From positions 15,929-79,928 of the forward strand of contig DATJIF010000035.1 in NCBI GenBank assembly GCA_035493475.1: a stretch of DNA of 64,000 bases, in the 5' to 3' direction. Made by a program: the position numbers and the translations under genes. Positions within the stretch are counted from its first letter, which is position 1. The number at the start of each line of letters is the position of its first letter. Positions 7,402-16,058 of the stretch are shown here, in pieces. The notes under the pieces were generated by a model. That model did not search any database, was not told the DNA's origin, and saw nothing but the letters and a program-made list of their open reading frames with translations. This DNA is from Actinospica sp035493475. GTDB taxonomy: Bacteria; Actinomycetota; Actinomycetes; Streptomycetales; Catenulisporaceae.

Positions 7402-8578
7402 CCCTGTCTATGATGTGCCGACCCCGAGGTACGAACCTAGCACTCAGAGCGATGGCGACGCAGACTCCGATGACAACTGAGTAGCCGATTCGCATGGAGG
7501 TCGCGGCACTGACGAAACCGATCACGACCGGTCCGAGCAGGAGGCCGCTGTATCCGAAGGTACTCGCGGCGGCGATCGCCCGCTCGGTCTGCGCGCCACC
7601 CGCCGCCCCGGCGAGTGACATGGCGAGCGGGGTGACCGCGCACACGCCGAGGCCGACGAGCGCGAACCCGGCCAGCGCGAGTACCGGTGTGGGCGCGAAG
7701 ACGACGAGCGCGAACGCGGCGGACGCGGCCGTGCCCGCCGACATGATCAGCGTGCGGGCGCCGAGACGCGTGGTCAGCCGGTCGGAGCACATCCGGCCGA
7801 TGAACATCGAAGCCTCGAACATCGGGTATCCGAGCGCTGCGACGGTCTCCACCGAGCCGAGCGAGTCGCGCAGGTACACGCCGCTCCAGTCGGCGATGGA
7901 GCCCTCGGTGAGATAGCTGCAGAAGACGAGCGCGCCGAACAGGTAGACGAGCAGGGGCAACCGCTTGCGAGCCGACCCGGCGGCCCCGGCGTGCGCGGCG
8001 GCGGTGTCCGGCGCGGGTTCCGGCAGGTAGAGCGGGCCGACGGCGAGGGTGAGCGGCAGGCCGACGACCGCGAACAGACAGAGCGCACCGGTGAAGCCGA
8101 AGCCGAGCCACGCGGTGGCCGCGCCGATCAGTCCGCCGGTGACGGCGCCGAGCGACCAGCCCGCGTGCATGCCGCCCATCAGCGGACGGCCGTACGCGCG
8201 CTCGACGGTCGAGGCCTGCGTGTTCATCGCCACGTCGACCAGGCCGAAGCAGAGCCCGAAGGCGAGCCCGGTGGCGATCAGCAGCGCGTAGTTCGGCGCG
8301 AGACCGACCAGCGCGAGGCAGAACGCCGTGCCGGGCAGGGCGAACCGGAGCACTCGCCGGCTGCCGAAGCGGCCGATGACGCGTCCGGCGAGGGTCATGG
8401 TGATCAGCGCGCCGACGCCCCAGCCGAGCACTTCGAGGCCGAGCTGCGCGTCGGTGAGGTCGAGTTTCTGCTTGAGGGCGGGCATGCGCACGGTCCACAC
8501 CGCGCACAGGGCGCCGGCGAGGCCGAAGGTGAACAGGATGCCGAGCCGGGCTCGGGTGAGTCGGCGTTCGGTGGACAC
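7337..8578 (-). CDS. MFS transporter
   Basis: 413 residues with about twelve hydrophobic segments and the MFS loop GRVIGRFGSRRVLR after helix 2. Probable proton-coupled exporter; substrate not predictable. The GTG start was chosen because AAGGAG lies 9 nt upstream and an earlier ATG has no RBS. Operon order appears to be TetR - MFS - VOC, so the TetR probably controls export of a toxic compound that the VOC protein may bind (inference). Confidence 0.88.
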   Translation of the reverse strand: MSTERRLTRARLGILFTFGLAGALCAVWTVRMPALKQKLDLTDAQLGLEVLGWGVGALITMTLAGRVIGRFGSRRVLRFALPGTAFCLALVGLAPNYALLIATGLAFGLCFGLVDVAMNTQASTVERAYGRPLMGGMHAGWSLGAVTGGLIGAATAWLGFGFTGALCLFAVVGLPLTLAVGPLYLPEPAPDTAAAHAGAAGSARKRLPLLVYLFGALVFCSYLTEGSIADWSGVYLRDSLGSVETVAALGYPMFEASMFIGRMCSDRLTTRLGARTLIMSAGTAASAAFALVVFAPTPVLALAGFALVGLGVCAVTPLAMSLAGAAGGAQTERAIAAASTFGYSGLLLGPVVIGFVSAATSMRIGYSVVIGVCVAIALSARFVPRGRHIIDRGDSGDAVDRSGDPSVRCEVAV

Positions 8579-8633
8579 GGGTACCAAGCTCCTTGGTTCG
8601 GCGCGCGGGGCGCCGGAAGTGCACAACAGTGGA

Positions 8634-9158
8634 TCAGGGAACGAGCGCGAGCAGCCGTTCGCGCAGGGCCCGCAGCCGCTCCGGATCGAGCAGCGTGGGG
8701 TCGAGTTCCGCGTCGTCCCACAGGCCGTCGGCGGCGAGCCGGGCGATTTGGGACAGTTCCGGATCGGGCTCCTCGTCGAGGCCCTCGGTCATCCAGCGGT
8801 GCTGCGCGGCCGCGACGGGCTGCCTGAGCACCGGGTCGGTGGCCGCGGCGCACGCGGCGGCCCAGCGGCGGCGGGCCACGTCCGCGTCCTGCGCGGTCAG
8901 CACGGCGAAGGTCGCCTCGACGTACGCGCGGGTGTACCAGCCGGGGCGTTCGAGGCGGTAGGACTCGATGAGCTCGTCGAAGCCCGCGATCAGCCGGTCG
9001 ATCAGCGCCGTGAGCAGCGCGTCCTTGCTGGCGAAGTGGTAGAGCAGGCCGCCCTTGCTCACGCCCGCGTGCGCCGCGACGGCCGCCAGGGTCAGCCCCT
9101 GGGAGCCGTGCTCGGCGAGCACGGCCTCGGCGGAGTCGAGCAGGCGTTCGCGGACCAT
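8634..9158 (-). CDS. TetR family transcriptional repressor
   Basis: 174 residues. N-terminal TetR HTH (LAAVAAHAGVSKGGLLYHFASKDALL, about 23-48) followed by a helical ligand domain. ATG chosen as it precedes the typical first helix (RERLLDSAEAVLAEHG). A palindromic operator sits 11 nt upstream, between this gene and the divergent LLM oxidoreductase. It likely represses itself, the MFS/VOC genes and possibly the oxidoreductase. Confidence 0.92.
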   Translation of the reverse strand: MVRERLLDSAEAVLAEHGSQGLTLAAVAAHAGVSKGGLLYHFASKDALLTALIDRLIAGFDELIESYRLERPGWYTRAYVEATFAVLTAQDADVARRRWAAACAAATDPVLRQPVAAAQHRWMTEGLDEEPDPELSQIARLAADGLWDDAELDPTLLDPERLRALRERLLALVP

Positions 9159-9169
9159 GCGTCTACTGT

Positions 9170-9183
9170 ACCGTCCGGACGGT
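9170..9183. promoter_or_regulatory. Palindromic TetR operator ACCGTCCGGACGGT
   Basis: Perfect 14-bp palindrome centred on CCGG between divergent TetR and LLM oxidoreductase genes. Sites of this form are typical of actinobacterial TetR autorepressors. Confidence 0.75.
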
Positions 9184-9221
9184 TTAGTGAGCAAGCGTGA
9201 ACAGTGGCTAAGATCTGTCGC

Positions 9222-10157
9222 ATGGAAATCGGGATCGGCGCACCGGTGTCGGGGGCTTGGGCGGGACCGGCGGAGTTGGCACGGTTCGGCGCCCTGGCCG
9301 AGGAACTCGGGTACGACTCGCTGTGGACGTTCCAGCGACTGCTCGCCCCGGCCGACGGCGGCGGGGGCTTCGTCTACCAGAGCGTGCTCGACCCGCTGAT
9401 CGCACTCGGCTACCTCGCGGCGCACACGACACGTGCACGGCTGGGCGTCGCCGTGCTGAACCTGCCGTTCGTCTCCCCCACGCACCTCGCGAAGCAGGCC
9501 TCGACGTTGGACGTGCTCTCCGGCGGCCGGCTCGATCTCGGGCTCGGCATCGGCTGGTCGCCGCTGGAGTTCACGGCCAGCAACGCCACGACCGAGCGAC
9601 GCGGCGCGCGCGCCGAGGAGTTCGTGGCCGCGCTGCGTGCGCAGTGGGCTGAGTCGCCGGTGCACTTCGAGGGCGAGTTCTACACGGTCCCGGCCAGCCG
9701 GATGGACCCGAAGCCGGTGCAGCAGCCGGGCCCGCCGATCCTGCTCGGCGGCGCGGTTCCGGCGGCCATGGAGCGCGCCGGGCGGTTGGCGGACGGCTGG
9801 ATCAGCCGCAGTGCCACGGTGCTGTCGGAGATCGCGGCCGACATCGCGATCGTGCGCAACGCGGCCGAGCGCGCCGGACGTGACCCGGGCGCGGTACGCA
9901 TCGTCAACCGCGGCGTGGTGCGCTACGACCCGACCGGGGTCGGCACGCCCGACCAGGACGGCAAGCGGCTCCTGCTGTCCGGTTCGGCCGAGCAGATCCG
10001 CGGCGACGTCGCGTGGCTCGCCGAGCAGGGCGTGACCGAAGTCTTCTACGACCTCAACTGGGACCCGCAGGTCGGCGATCCGGCGGCGGACAAGACCGCG
10101 GCCCTGGAGCGCGCCGAGGAGATCCTGCGCGCGCTCTCCCCGAGTGCGGCCGGGTAA
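9222..10157 (+). CDS. LLM-class flavin/F420-dependent oxidoreductase
   Basis: 311 residues, luciferase-like (beta/alpha)8 barrel. Family signatures include MEIGIGAP at the start, ELGYDSLWTF, SGGRLDLGLGIGWSP and GPPILLGG. These enzymes reduce or oxygenate using F420H2 or FMNH2; actinomycete members are often F420-dependent, but the cofactor is not proven here. ATG chosen over a GTG 18 nt upstream because the barrel's first strand begins MEIGIG. Divergent from the TetR gene across its operator. Confidence 0.88.
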   Translation: MEIGIGAPVSGAWAGPAELARFGALAEELGYDSLWTFQRLLAPADGGGGFVYQSVLDPLIALGYLAAHTTRARLGVAVLNLPFVSPTHLAKQASTLDVLSGGRLDLGLGIGWSPLEFTASNATTERRGARAEEFVAALRAQWAESPVHFEGEFYTVPASRMDPKPVQQPGPPILLGGAVPAAMERAGRLADGWISRSATVLSEIAADIAIVRNAAERAGRDPGAVRIVNRGVVRYDPTGVGTPDQDGKRLLLSGSAEQIRGDVAWLAEQGVTEVFYDLNWDPQVGDPAADKTAALERAEEILRALSPSAAG

Positions 10158-10230
10158 ACGGGACGTAGCTCACAGACTTCTCGCACACGTCCTTATCCTT
10201 CGCTTAACAGTCGCTCGTCATGATCGATCC

Positions 10231-10353
10231 ATGAGCTACGAACGACAGATGCGACGCGCCGAGACCGACACCCGGGTCCGGCGCAGGATCCTGCCCACGC
10301 TGGTCACGGCCGTCGGCCTCGCGCTGGCGCTGCTCCTCCTGCGCTTCGCCTGA
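10231..10353 (+). CDS. Small single-pass membrane peptide (40 aa)
   Basis: Arg/Glu-rich first 23 residues (SYERQMRRAETDTRVRRR) then one hydrophobic helix (ILPTLVTAVGLALALLLLRF split by Pro). No clear RBS and no homology recognised. Codon use is GC3-rich and consistent with coding. Could be a real small membrane protein or chance. Confidence 0.4.
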   Translation: MSYERQMRRAETDTRVRRRILPTLVTAVGLALALLLLRFA

Positions 10354-10385
10354 TCCCCGGTTCCCCCGCCCCGCCCCGCCCTCCC

Positions 10386-10865
10386 TCAGGTGAGGTGGGC
10401 CAGCTCGCGCGCGATGCCCTCGAGCAGTACCAGCGCGTCGGCCAGGCCGTCCTCCATACCCGAGGCGAGCTGCATGTCCCGGCTGACCTTGCTGTCGTGC
10501 GTGATCAGCAGTTCCAGATAGGTGCGGCCGTCCTTCTCGGTGAAGGTGGTCGCGTTCAGCGCCGGGTGCTCGGGCGCCCCGGAGTACACCTCCGTGCTCA
10601 CCAGCCGTTCGTCCGGCACCACCTCGCGGTACTCACCGGTGAACTCGAACTCGAAGCCGGTCCCGCGCGCACCGTAGCGGTACGTCCCGCCCACCCGCAC
10701 GTCCATCTCGACCACGGTCACCTCCGCGCGGTTCGCGTGCCACCAGCGACGCAGCAGTTCCGGCTCGGTGAACGTGCGGTACACCAGGTGCCGCGGCGCG
10801 TCGAACTCCCGCGCGATCAGGATCTGCGTGTCGGTGGGGGTGCTCACCTGAAGCTTCTTGCTCAT
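10386..10865 (-). CDS. SRPBCC/AHSA1-type domain protein
   Basis: 159 residues of the START-like SRPBCC fold: IAREFDAPRHLVYRTFTEPELLRRWW near the N-terminus and VGGTYRYG in the middle. Such ~160-residue proteins bind hydrophobic ligands and are commonly encoded with an ArsR repressor, as here. ATG at 10865 has GAGG upstream; a GTG 9 nt earlier would overlap the arsR stop as GTGA. Function beyond ligand binding unknown. Confidence 0.85.
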   Translation of the reverse strand: MSKKLQVSTPTDTQILIAREFDAPRHLVYRTFTEPELLRRWWHANRAEVTVVEMDVRVGGTYRYGARGTGFEFEFTGEYREVVPDERLVSTEVYSGAPEHPALNATTFTEKDGRTYLELLITHDSKVSRDMQLASGMEDGLADALVLLEGIARELAHLT

Positions 10866-10870
10866 CGTCC

Positions 10871-11230
10871 TCACTCCTGTTCGGGTTCTTGTCGTTCTCG
10901 TTGCTCCTGCTTGAGTTCCTCCAGCACCGCGTCCAGCAGGTCGAAGCGCTCAGCCCAGAGCCGCTCGTAGTCCTTGACCCACTCGAACACGGCCCGCAGC
11001 GGCGAAGCGTCCAGCCGGTATATCCGCTGCCGCCCCTCGTCGCGCACCTGGACCAGCCCGACCTCCCGCAGCACCCGCAGATGCTTGGAGACCACCGGCT
11101 GCGCCACGCCGAGCTGCTCGACCAGTCCGTTCACGGTGCTCTCGCCACGCGCCAGCACGTCCAGAATCTCCCGCCGCCGCGGCTCGGCAACGGCATTGAA
11201 CGCGTCCGTCGTGGTCGCCGCTCTCGCCAT
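10871..11230 (-). CDS. ArsR family repressor
   Basis: 119 residues. Winged HTH with EPRRREILDVLARGESTVNGLVEQLGVAQPVVSKHLRVLREVGLV; the last ~20 residues are Glu/Gln/Arg-rich. No metal-binding Cys motif is visible, so it is probably not a metal sensor. Forms an operon with the AHSA1 gene. ATG chosen at MARAATTTDAF; a 27-nt-longer form is possible. Confidence 0.88.
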   Translation of the reverse strand: MARAATTTDAFNAVAEPRRREILDVLARGESTVNGLVEQLGVAQPVVSKHLRVLREVGLVQVRDEGRQRIYRLDASPLRAVFEWVKDYERLWAERFDLLDAVLEELKQEQRERQEPEQE

Positions 11231-11301
11231 GACTCCATCGTATTCCCATATCGGCATACGTCAAGCGGGCCTCACCGTGCGGCAGGTAGTTCAACCTTCA
11301 A

Positions 11302-11388
11302 ATGCGCAACCATAACGTTGCGCAACAGAGATCGTTTCGAGTACGAGTTCTTCATTACGTTAGGAACGCGAGGCCTAGCGTTGCGCAC
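11302..11388. promoter_or_regulatory. Repeated TTGCGCAAC-like sites before Rpn-like gene
   Basis: GTTGCGCAAC (11317-11326) is a 10-bp palindrome; ATGCGCAAC (11302-11310) and TTGCGCAC (11381-11388) are partial copies. Together they cover the leader of the downstream gene and may bind a regulator. No factor can be named. Confidence 0.35.
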
Positions 11389-12267
11389 ATGCCCAACCCG
11401 CCCCACGAGATGCTTCACGGCATATTCCGTGAAGACCTGCATCTCTTCACCCGAATCCTCCGGTTCGCGGAGATCCCCTTCCCCGACCCCGAGCAGATCC
11501 TGATCAGCACCACCGACGCCACCGAGGCCAGAAAGGTCCTCGAGCGACGGATGGACACCGTGCTCGAGGCGCAGATGGAGACCGGGAAGATCCTGATCGT
11601 CATCGAGGCCCAGAACAAGCCGCACGTGGACCGCAAGCTGCGCAACTGGGCCTACTACCCGGCGTACCTGCACGAACTGCACGCGTGCCCGGTCGTGGTC
11701 ATCGTCGTCTGCCGCAGCGCGGTCACCGCCGCGTGGGCACGCGAGCCGTACCACATCGGTTTGCCCGACTACCCGACCCTCGTCTCCACGCCGTTCGTGT
11801 TCGGCCCGGACAACCTCCTCCGGCTCACGAACGTGGACCAGGTCACCGAGGACCCCTACGCCGCAGCGCTCAGCACGCTCGCTTATGCCCATGACCCCGG
11901 GATTCGGGGCATACTTGAAGTGTTGGCCGCCGGCCTCACCAAGCTGGAAGACCCCGATCTCGGCAAGAACATCTACGAGATCGTCGAACGCGGGCTGCAA
12001 GACACCCCCGCCGTGGAAGACTGGAGAAAGGCCATGCCCTACCCCACCGGAACCCTGCTCCCCCGCTCCAAGTGGGCTCGGGAGAACGTCGCCAAGGGCA
12101 TCACCGGGTCAGTCCTGCGCGTCCTCGACCGTCGGGGTGTTGAACTCACCCCGGCGGCCCGCGAGCACATCGCCGCGTGCACGGACACGGACCTCGCCAA
12201 CACCTGGCTCGACGAAGCTCTCACCGCCACCGTCCAGGCCGAACTCACCGGCCTCGACGAGCTCTGA
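11389..12267 (+). CDS. Rpn/PD-(D/E)XK nuclease-like protein
   Basis: 292 residues. MPNPPHEMLHGIFREDLHLFTRIL is the usual start of a large actinobacterial family related to Rpn recombination-promoting nucleases. The segment EAQMETGKILIVIEAQNKP carries a putative PD-(D/E)XK core (E...VIEAQ), followed by a helical C-terminus. An upstream in-frame ATG was rejected because it would begin in the repeated TTGCGCAAC leader. Catalysis and biological role are uncertain; these genes are often accessory and multicopy. Confidence 0.7.
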   Translation: MPNPPHEMLHGIFREDLHLFTRILRFAEIPFPDPEQILISTTDATEARKVLERRMDTVLEAQMETGKILIVIEAQNKPHVDRKLRNWAYYPAYLHELHACPVVVIVVCRSAVTAAWAREPYHIGLPDYPTLVSTPFVFGPDNLLRLTNVDQVTEDPYAAALSTLAYAHDPGIRGILEVLAAGLTKLEDPDLGKNIYEIVERGLQDTPAVEDWRKAMPYPTGTLLPRSKWARENVAKGITGSVLRVLDRRGVELTPAAREHIAACTDTDLANTWLDEALTATVQAELTGLDEL

Positions 12268-12291
12268 GTTACAACGAGTCTCGAGCGCGGA

Positions 12292-13710
12292 CTACGCCGC
12301 TTGGCGGAGTTCGCGCTTGAGGACTTTTCCGGAGGCGTTGCGGGGGAGCTGGTCTACGAAGCGGACCTCGCGGGGGCATTTGTAGCCTGCGAGGGATGTG
12401 CGGCAGTACTCGATGACGTCGTCGGCGCTGAGGTCGCCCGCGTCGGGCTTGAGGACGATGACGGCTACTACCTCCTCGCCCAGGCGTTCGTCGGGGCGGC
12501 CTACCACTGCTGCTTCGCGGACGGCGGGGTGGCGGTAGAGGACCTCCTCGACCTCGCGGGGGTAGACGTTGAAGCCGCCGCGGATGATCATGTCCTTGAT
12601 GCGGTCGACGATGTAGTAGAAACCGTCCTCGTCGACGTAGCCGAGGTCGCCGGTGTGCAGCCAGCCGTCTACGAGGGTCTGGCCGGTGGCGGTCGGGTCG
12701 TCGTGGTAGCCGGTCATCACGACGTGCCCCTTCATCAGCAGTTCGCCGACGTGGTCGGGGCCGGTGAGACCCTCGGCACCGTCTATGCGGGCCTGTACGC
12801 CCCACAGCGGCATGCCGATCGAGCCGACGCGGCGGGCGTCGGGGCGGTTGACGAAGCCGGCGGCGCCGGTCTCGGACATGCCGAAGCCTTCGAGCACTGT
12901 CACGCCGAACTTCTGCTCGAAGCCTTCGATCAGGGCCTTGGGCATCGGGGCGCCGCCGCAGGACGCCACTCGGAACGCGCTGAGGTCGCGGTCGCCGACG
13001 TCGGACATGAGTAGCGCGTGGTACATCGTCGGCACGCCCAGGGTGATGGTCACGCCGTGCTTGGCCATCGCGTCGAACACGGCACCGACCTCGAACTTGC
13101 GCACGAGGCTCATAGTCGAGCCGTAGCGGACCACGCTGTTGAGGCTGCAGGAGAGCCCGTATATGTGGAAGAGCGGCAGCGCGGCGAGGGTCACGTCCTC
13201 GGGCACGGCGCCGAAGGTCTCGGAGGCGACCGTGCAGCTCATGTACAGCTGGAAGTGGCTGAGTTCGGCGCCCTTGGGACGGCCGGTCGTGCCGCTCGTG
13301 TAGATGATGACGGCCGCGTCCTGCGGGTTCGTGGCGGCCACGTCCGCGGCGTACTTGGCGGCCTCGCACATCGACACGACGTCCTCGAGGTCGTCGATGT
13401 GCTTGCGCGCGCCCGAGTGGCCGACCATGTACGCGGTCTCCGGCTCGGTCAGCTGCGGGTTCATCGGGACCACGACGCAGCCCGCCTTGAGGATGCCGTA
13501 GTACGCCACCAGGAACTCCGGCACGTTCGGCAGTTGCAGGGCCACCCGGTCGCCGCGTTCCACGCCCTCGGCGAGCAGCGCGGCGGCGAACCGGCCGGCC
13601 AGCTCGTCGAGTTCGGTGTACGTGATGTCGCGGTCGGCGGTGCGGCACACGTATTTGCCGGGATGCTCGTGCGCTGATTCGGTGAGCGTGGTGGCGAGGT
13701 TGAAGACCAT
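12292..13710 (-). CDS. AMP-binding acyl-CoA ligase
   Basis: 472 residues, ANL superfamily: P-loop YTSGTTGRPKG (137-147), motif GFGMSETGA, hinge region DRIKDMIIRGG and catalytic Lys462 in ASGKVLKREL. It adenylates a carboxylic acid and forms the CoA thioester; chain length unknown, and at 472 residues it is compact. Third gene of an operon after APH-like kinase and acyl-CoA dehydrogenase, 31 nt downstream of the latter. Confidence 0.92.
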   Translation of the reverse strand: MVFNLATTLTESAHEHPGKYVCRTADRDITYTELDELAGRFAAALLAEGVERGDRVALQLPNVPEFLVAYYGILKAGCVVVPMNPQLTEPETAYMVGHSGARKHIDDLEDVVSMCEAAKYAADVAATNPQDAAVIIYTSGTTGRPKGAELSHFQLYMSCTVASETFGAVPEDVTLAALPLFHIYGLSCSLNSVVRYGSTMSLVRKFEVGAVFDAMAKHGVTITLGVPTMYHALLMSDVGDRDLSAFRVASCGGAPMPKALIEGFEQKFGVTVLEGFGMSETGAAGFVNRPDARRVGSIGMPLWGVQARIDGAEGLTGPDHVGELLMKGHVVMTGYHDDPTATGQTLVDGWLHTGDLGYVDEDGFYYIVDRIKDMIIRGGFNVYPREVEEVLYRHPAVREAAVVGRPDERLGEEVVAVIVLKPDAGDLSADDVIEYCRTSLAGYKCPREVRFVDQLPRNASGKVLKRELRQAA

Positions 13711-13741
13711 GGCGACTCCTTTGTCTTGGCCTGGGCGATCT

Positions 13742-14941
13742 CTACTTCGCTGCGCGGCGGTCCGACTGGCGCTTGAGTTCGGCCTTGGCGAGGGAGCGGC
13801 GGTGCACCTCGTCGGGGCCGTCGGCCAGCCGCAGCGTGCGGGCGGCCGCCCACAGCTCGGCCAGGATGAAGTCCTGGCTGACTCCGCCGCCGCCGTGCGC
13901 CTGGATCGCCTTGTCCAGCACCCATTCCGTCATCGACGGCACGGCGATCTTGATGGACTGGATCTCGGTATGCGCGCCCTTGTTGCCGACCGTGTCCATC
14001 AGCCACGCGGTCTTGAGCACGAGCAGCCTGGCCTGTTCGATCCGCACCCGCGACTCGGCGATCCACTCGCGGATCACGCCCTGGTCGGCCAGCGGACGGC
14101 CGAACGCGACCCTGGATTCGGTGCGCTCGCACATCAGCGCGAGGCCGCGCTCGGCCATCCCGATCAGCCGCATGCAGTGGTGGATGCGGCCGGGGCCGAG
14201 GCGCGCCTGCGAGATCGCGAAGCCCTCGCCCTCCCCCGCGATCAGGTTCGCCGCCGGGACGCGCACGCCGTGGAAGCGGACCTCGGCGTGGCCGCCGTGC
14301 CACTCGTCGCGGTAGCCGAAGACGTGCATCGGCCGCACGATCTCGACGCCGGGCGTGTCCCGCGGCACGAGGATCATCGACTGCTGACGGTGCCGCGGGG
14401 CTTCGAGGTCTGTCTTGCCCATGACGATGAAGATCTTCGCGTTCGGGTTCATCGCCCCGGACGCGAACCACTTGCGGCCGTCGATGACGTAATCGCCGCC
14501 GTCCTTGCGGATCCGGGTCTCGATGTTCGTCGCGTCGGAGGAGGCGACTTCGGGCTCTGTCATGCAGAACGCGGAGCGGATCTCGGCGTTGAGGAGGGGG
14601 CGCAGCCACTCGTCCTTCTGCTGCTCGGTGCCGAACTGCGCGAGGACTTCCATGTTCCCGGTGTCCGGCGCGCTGCAGTTCACGGCCTCGGGCGCCAGCT
14701 TCGGGCTCCAGCCGGTGATCTCGGCCAGCGGCGCGTAGGACAGGTTCGGCAGCTCGCAGAAGAAGTTCCACAGCCCGCGCTCGCGTGCCGCGGTCTTCAG
14801 CTCCTCGATCAGCGGCGGCGTGGAGAAGTCGGTGGACTGCGAGGCGGCCATCCGCTCCTCGGCCGGATAGACGTGCGAGTCCATGAATTCGAGCAGTTGG
14901 CCACGCAGCTTCTCGGTCGTGGCGTCGAAGTTGAAGTCCAT
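13742..14941 (-). CDS. Acyl-CoA dehydrogenase (ACAD10/11-like)
   Basis: 399 residues. ACAD signatures include CMTEPEVASSDATNI, the WFASGA segment and the C-terminal QAHGGGGVSQDF. The sequence from MDFNFDATTEKLRGQLLEFM resembles the ACAD domain of ACAD10/11. FAD-dependent alpha,beta-dehydrogenation, or by analogy with ACAD11 action on a phosphorylated 4-hydroxyacyl-CoA, is likely. The ATG is 2 nt after the APH stop, so translation is coupled. Confidence 0.92.
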   Translation of the reverse strand: MDFNFDATTEKLRGQLLEFMDSHVYPAEERMAASQSTDFSTPPLIEELKTAARERGLWNFFCELPNLSYAPLAEITGWSPKLAPEAVNCSAPDTGNMEVLAQFGTEQQKDEWLRPLLNAEIRSAFCMTEPEVASSDATNIETRIRKDGGDYVIDGRKWFASGAMNPNAKIFIVMGKTDLEAPRHRQQSMILVPRDTPGVEIVRPMHVFGYRDEWHGGHAEVRFHGVRVPAANLIAGEGEGFAISQARLGPGRIHHCMRLIGMAERGLALMCERTESRVAFGRPLADQGVIREWIAESRVRIEQARLLVLKTAWLMDTVGNKGAHTEIQSIKIAVPSMTEWVLDKAIQAHGGGGVSQDFILAELWAAARTLRLADGPDEVHRRSLAKAELKRQSDRRAAK

Positions 14942-14943
14942 CG

Positions 14944-15963
14944 TCAGACTCCTTCGGTGAGGATGGCGTGGCCGCGCTCGACCAGGACCGGGACGGCCTC
15001 GCCGATGCGCTCGAACCCGGCGCCGACCGTCTGGCCGGCGCGGAAGCGGAAGTGGATGCCCTCGGAGATGACCGCGAGCTTGAAGGTGGCGAACGCGAGG
15101 TACCAGCGCAGGTGGTCGAGCTCGGCGCCCCCGGCCGCCACGTAGCGCTCGGTGAAGACCTCGGTGCCCGGGAACTCGGCCCCCGGCGGCACCGTGCCGA
15201 ACATGCCCTGGCCGTGCACGAGCATGTCCCAGTAGAGCAGCAGCGCGCCGATGTCGGTGAGCGGGTCGCCGAGCGTGGCCATCTCCCAGTCGACGACGGC
15301 CGCGATCCGGTCGTCGTCCCCGAAGATGACGTTGTCCAGCCGGTAGTCGCCGTGCACGATCGCGGCGCGCGGGGACTTCGGCAGTTCGGCGCCGAGCCGG
15401 TCGCGCAGTTCGTCGATGCCGGGCAGGTCGCGGCTGCGCGAGGCGGCGAGCTGCTTGCTCCAGCGCGCGAGCTGCCGTTCCAGGTAGCCGTCCGGGCGGC
15501 CGAACTCGCCGAGGCCGACGCCGGCCGGGTCGACCGAATGGAGCCTGGCCAGCACGTCGGCGAGCTCCCCGGCCAGCGCGGTCAGCCGCGGCAGCCCGAG
15601 CCCGGCGGCGGCCGCGGAGGTGCGGTAGACGTTTCCGACGACGTTCTGCATCAGGTAGAACGGCGCGCCCAGGATCTCCGGGGCCTCGCAGAGTTCGTAC
15701 GTCTCGGGCACCGGCACGGCGGTCGGCGCGAGCGCGGTCATCACCCGGTACTCGCGGGCCATGTCGTGCGCGGTGGCCAGCACGTGGCCCAGCGGGGGCC
15801 GGCGCACGATCCAGGAGCGGCGCTCGTCGCACACGAGGTACGTGAGGTTGGAGCGGCCGCCCGAGACGAGCTCGCCGGACAGCGGCCCGTCGTGGCCCAT
15901 GAACCGGGCCAGCGCGGCCAGGTCGAGACCGGGGAGCGCTCTCCCGCTATTGTCGTCCGTCAT
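14944..15963 (-). CDS. APH-like kinase (ACAD10/11 kinase-domain homologue)
   Basis: 339 residues, phosphotransferase fold: catalytic loop VHGDYRLDN (203-211, with Asp206 and Asn211) and metal-binding Asp225 in VVDWE. Actinobacterial proteins of this type next to acyl-CoA dehydrogenases correspond to the N-terminal kinase domain of eukaryotic ACAD10/11, which phosphorylates 4-hydroxyacyl-CoA. Antibiotic inactivation is therefore unlikely. First gene of the operon; the promoter region holds a TetR operator 35 nt upstream. Confidence 0.9.
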   Translation of the reverse strand: MTDDNSGRALPGLDLAALARFMGHDGPLSGELVSGGRSNLTYLVCDERRSWIVRRPPLGHVLATAHDMAREYRVMTALAPTAVPVPETYELCEAPEILGAPFYLMQNVVGNVYRTSAAAAGLGLPRLTALAGELADVLARLHSVDPAGVGLGEFGRPDGYLERQLARWSKQLAASRSRDLPGIDELRDRLGAELPKSPRAAIVHGDYRLDNVIFGDDDRIAAVVDWEMATLGDPLTDIGALLLYWDMLVHGQGMFGTVPPGAEFPGTEVFTERYVAAGGAELDHLRWYLAFATFKLAVISEGIHFRFRAGQTVGAGFERIGEAVPVLVERGHAILTEGV

Positions 15964-15997
15964 GACGCGCCCTTTCCGGTCATCCTGCGCGCCGAGC

Positions 15998-16011
15998 TAA
16001 GCGCTTGCTTA
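15998..16011. promoter_or_regulatory. TetR operator TAAGCGCTTGCTTA (copy 1)
   Basis: Perfect inverted arms TAAGC/GCTTA around GCTT, between the divergent kinase and TetR genes. The identical 14-mer recurs at 17514-17527, between the two SDR genes, which defines a local regulon. Confidence 0.85.
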
Positions 16012-16058
16012 CACTGGTACGCGGCGGCGCGTCCGCCGAACGGAAGGAGCACAGCGTG

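Noticed and set aside
14944..15963. Aminoglycoside-resistance gene
   Set aside because: The fold matches, but the coupling to an acyl-CoA dehydrogenase and ligase indicates an ACAD10/11-type kinase.
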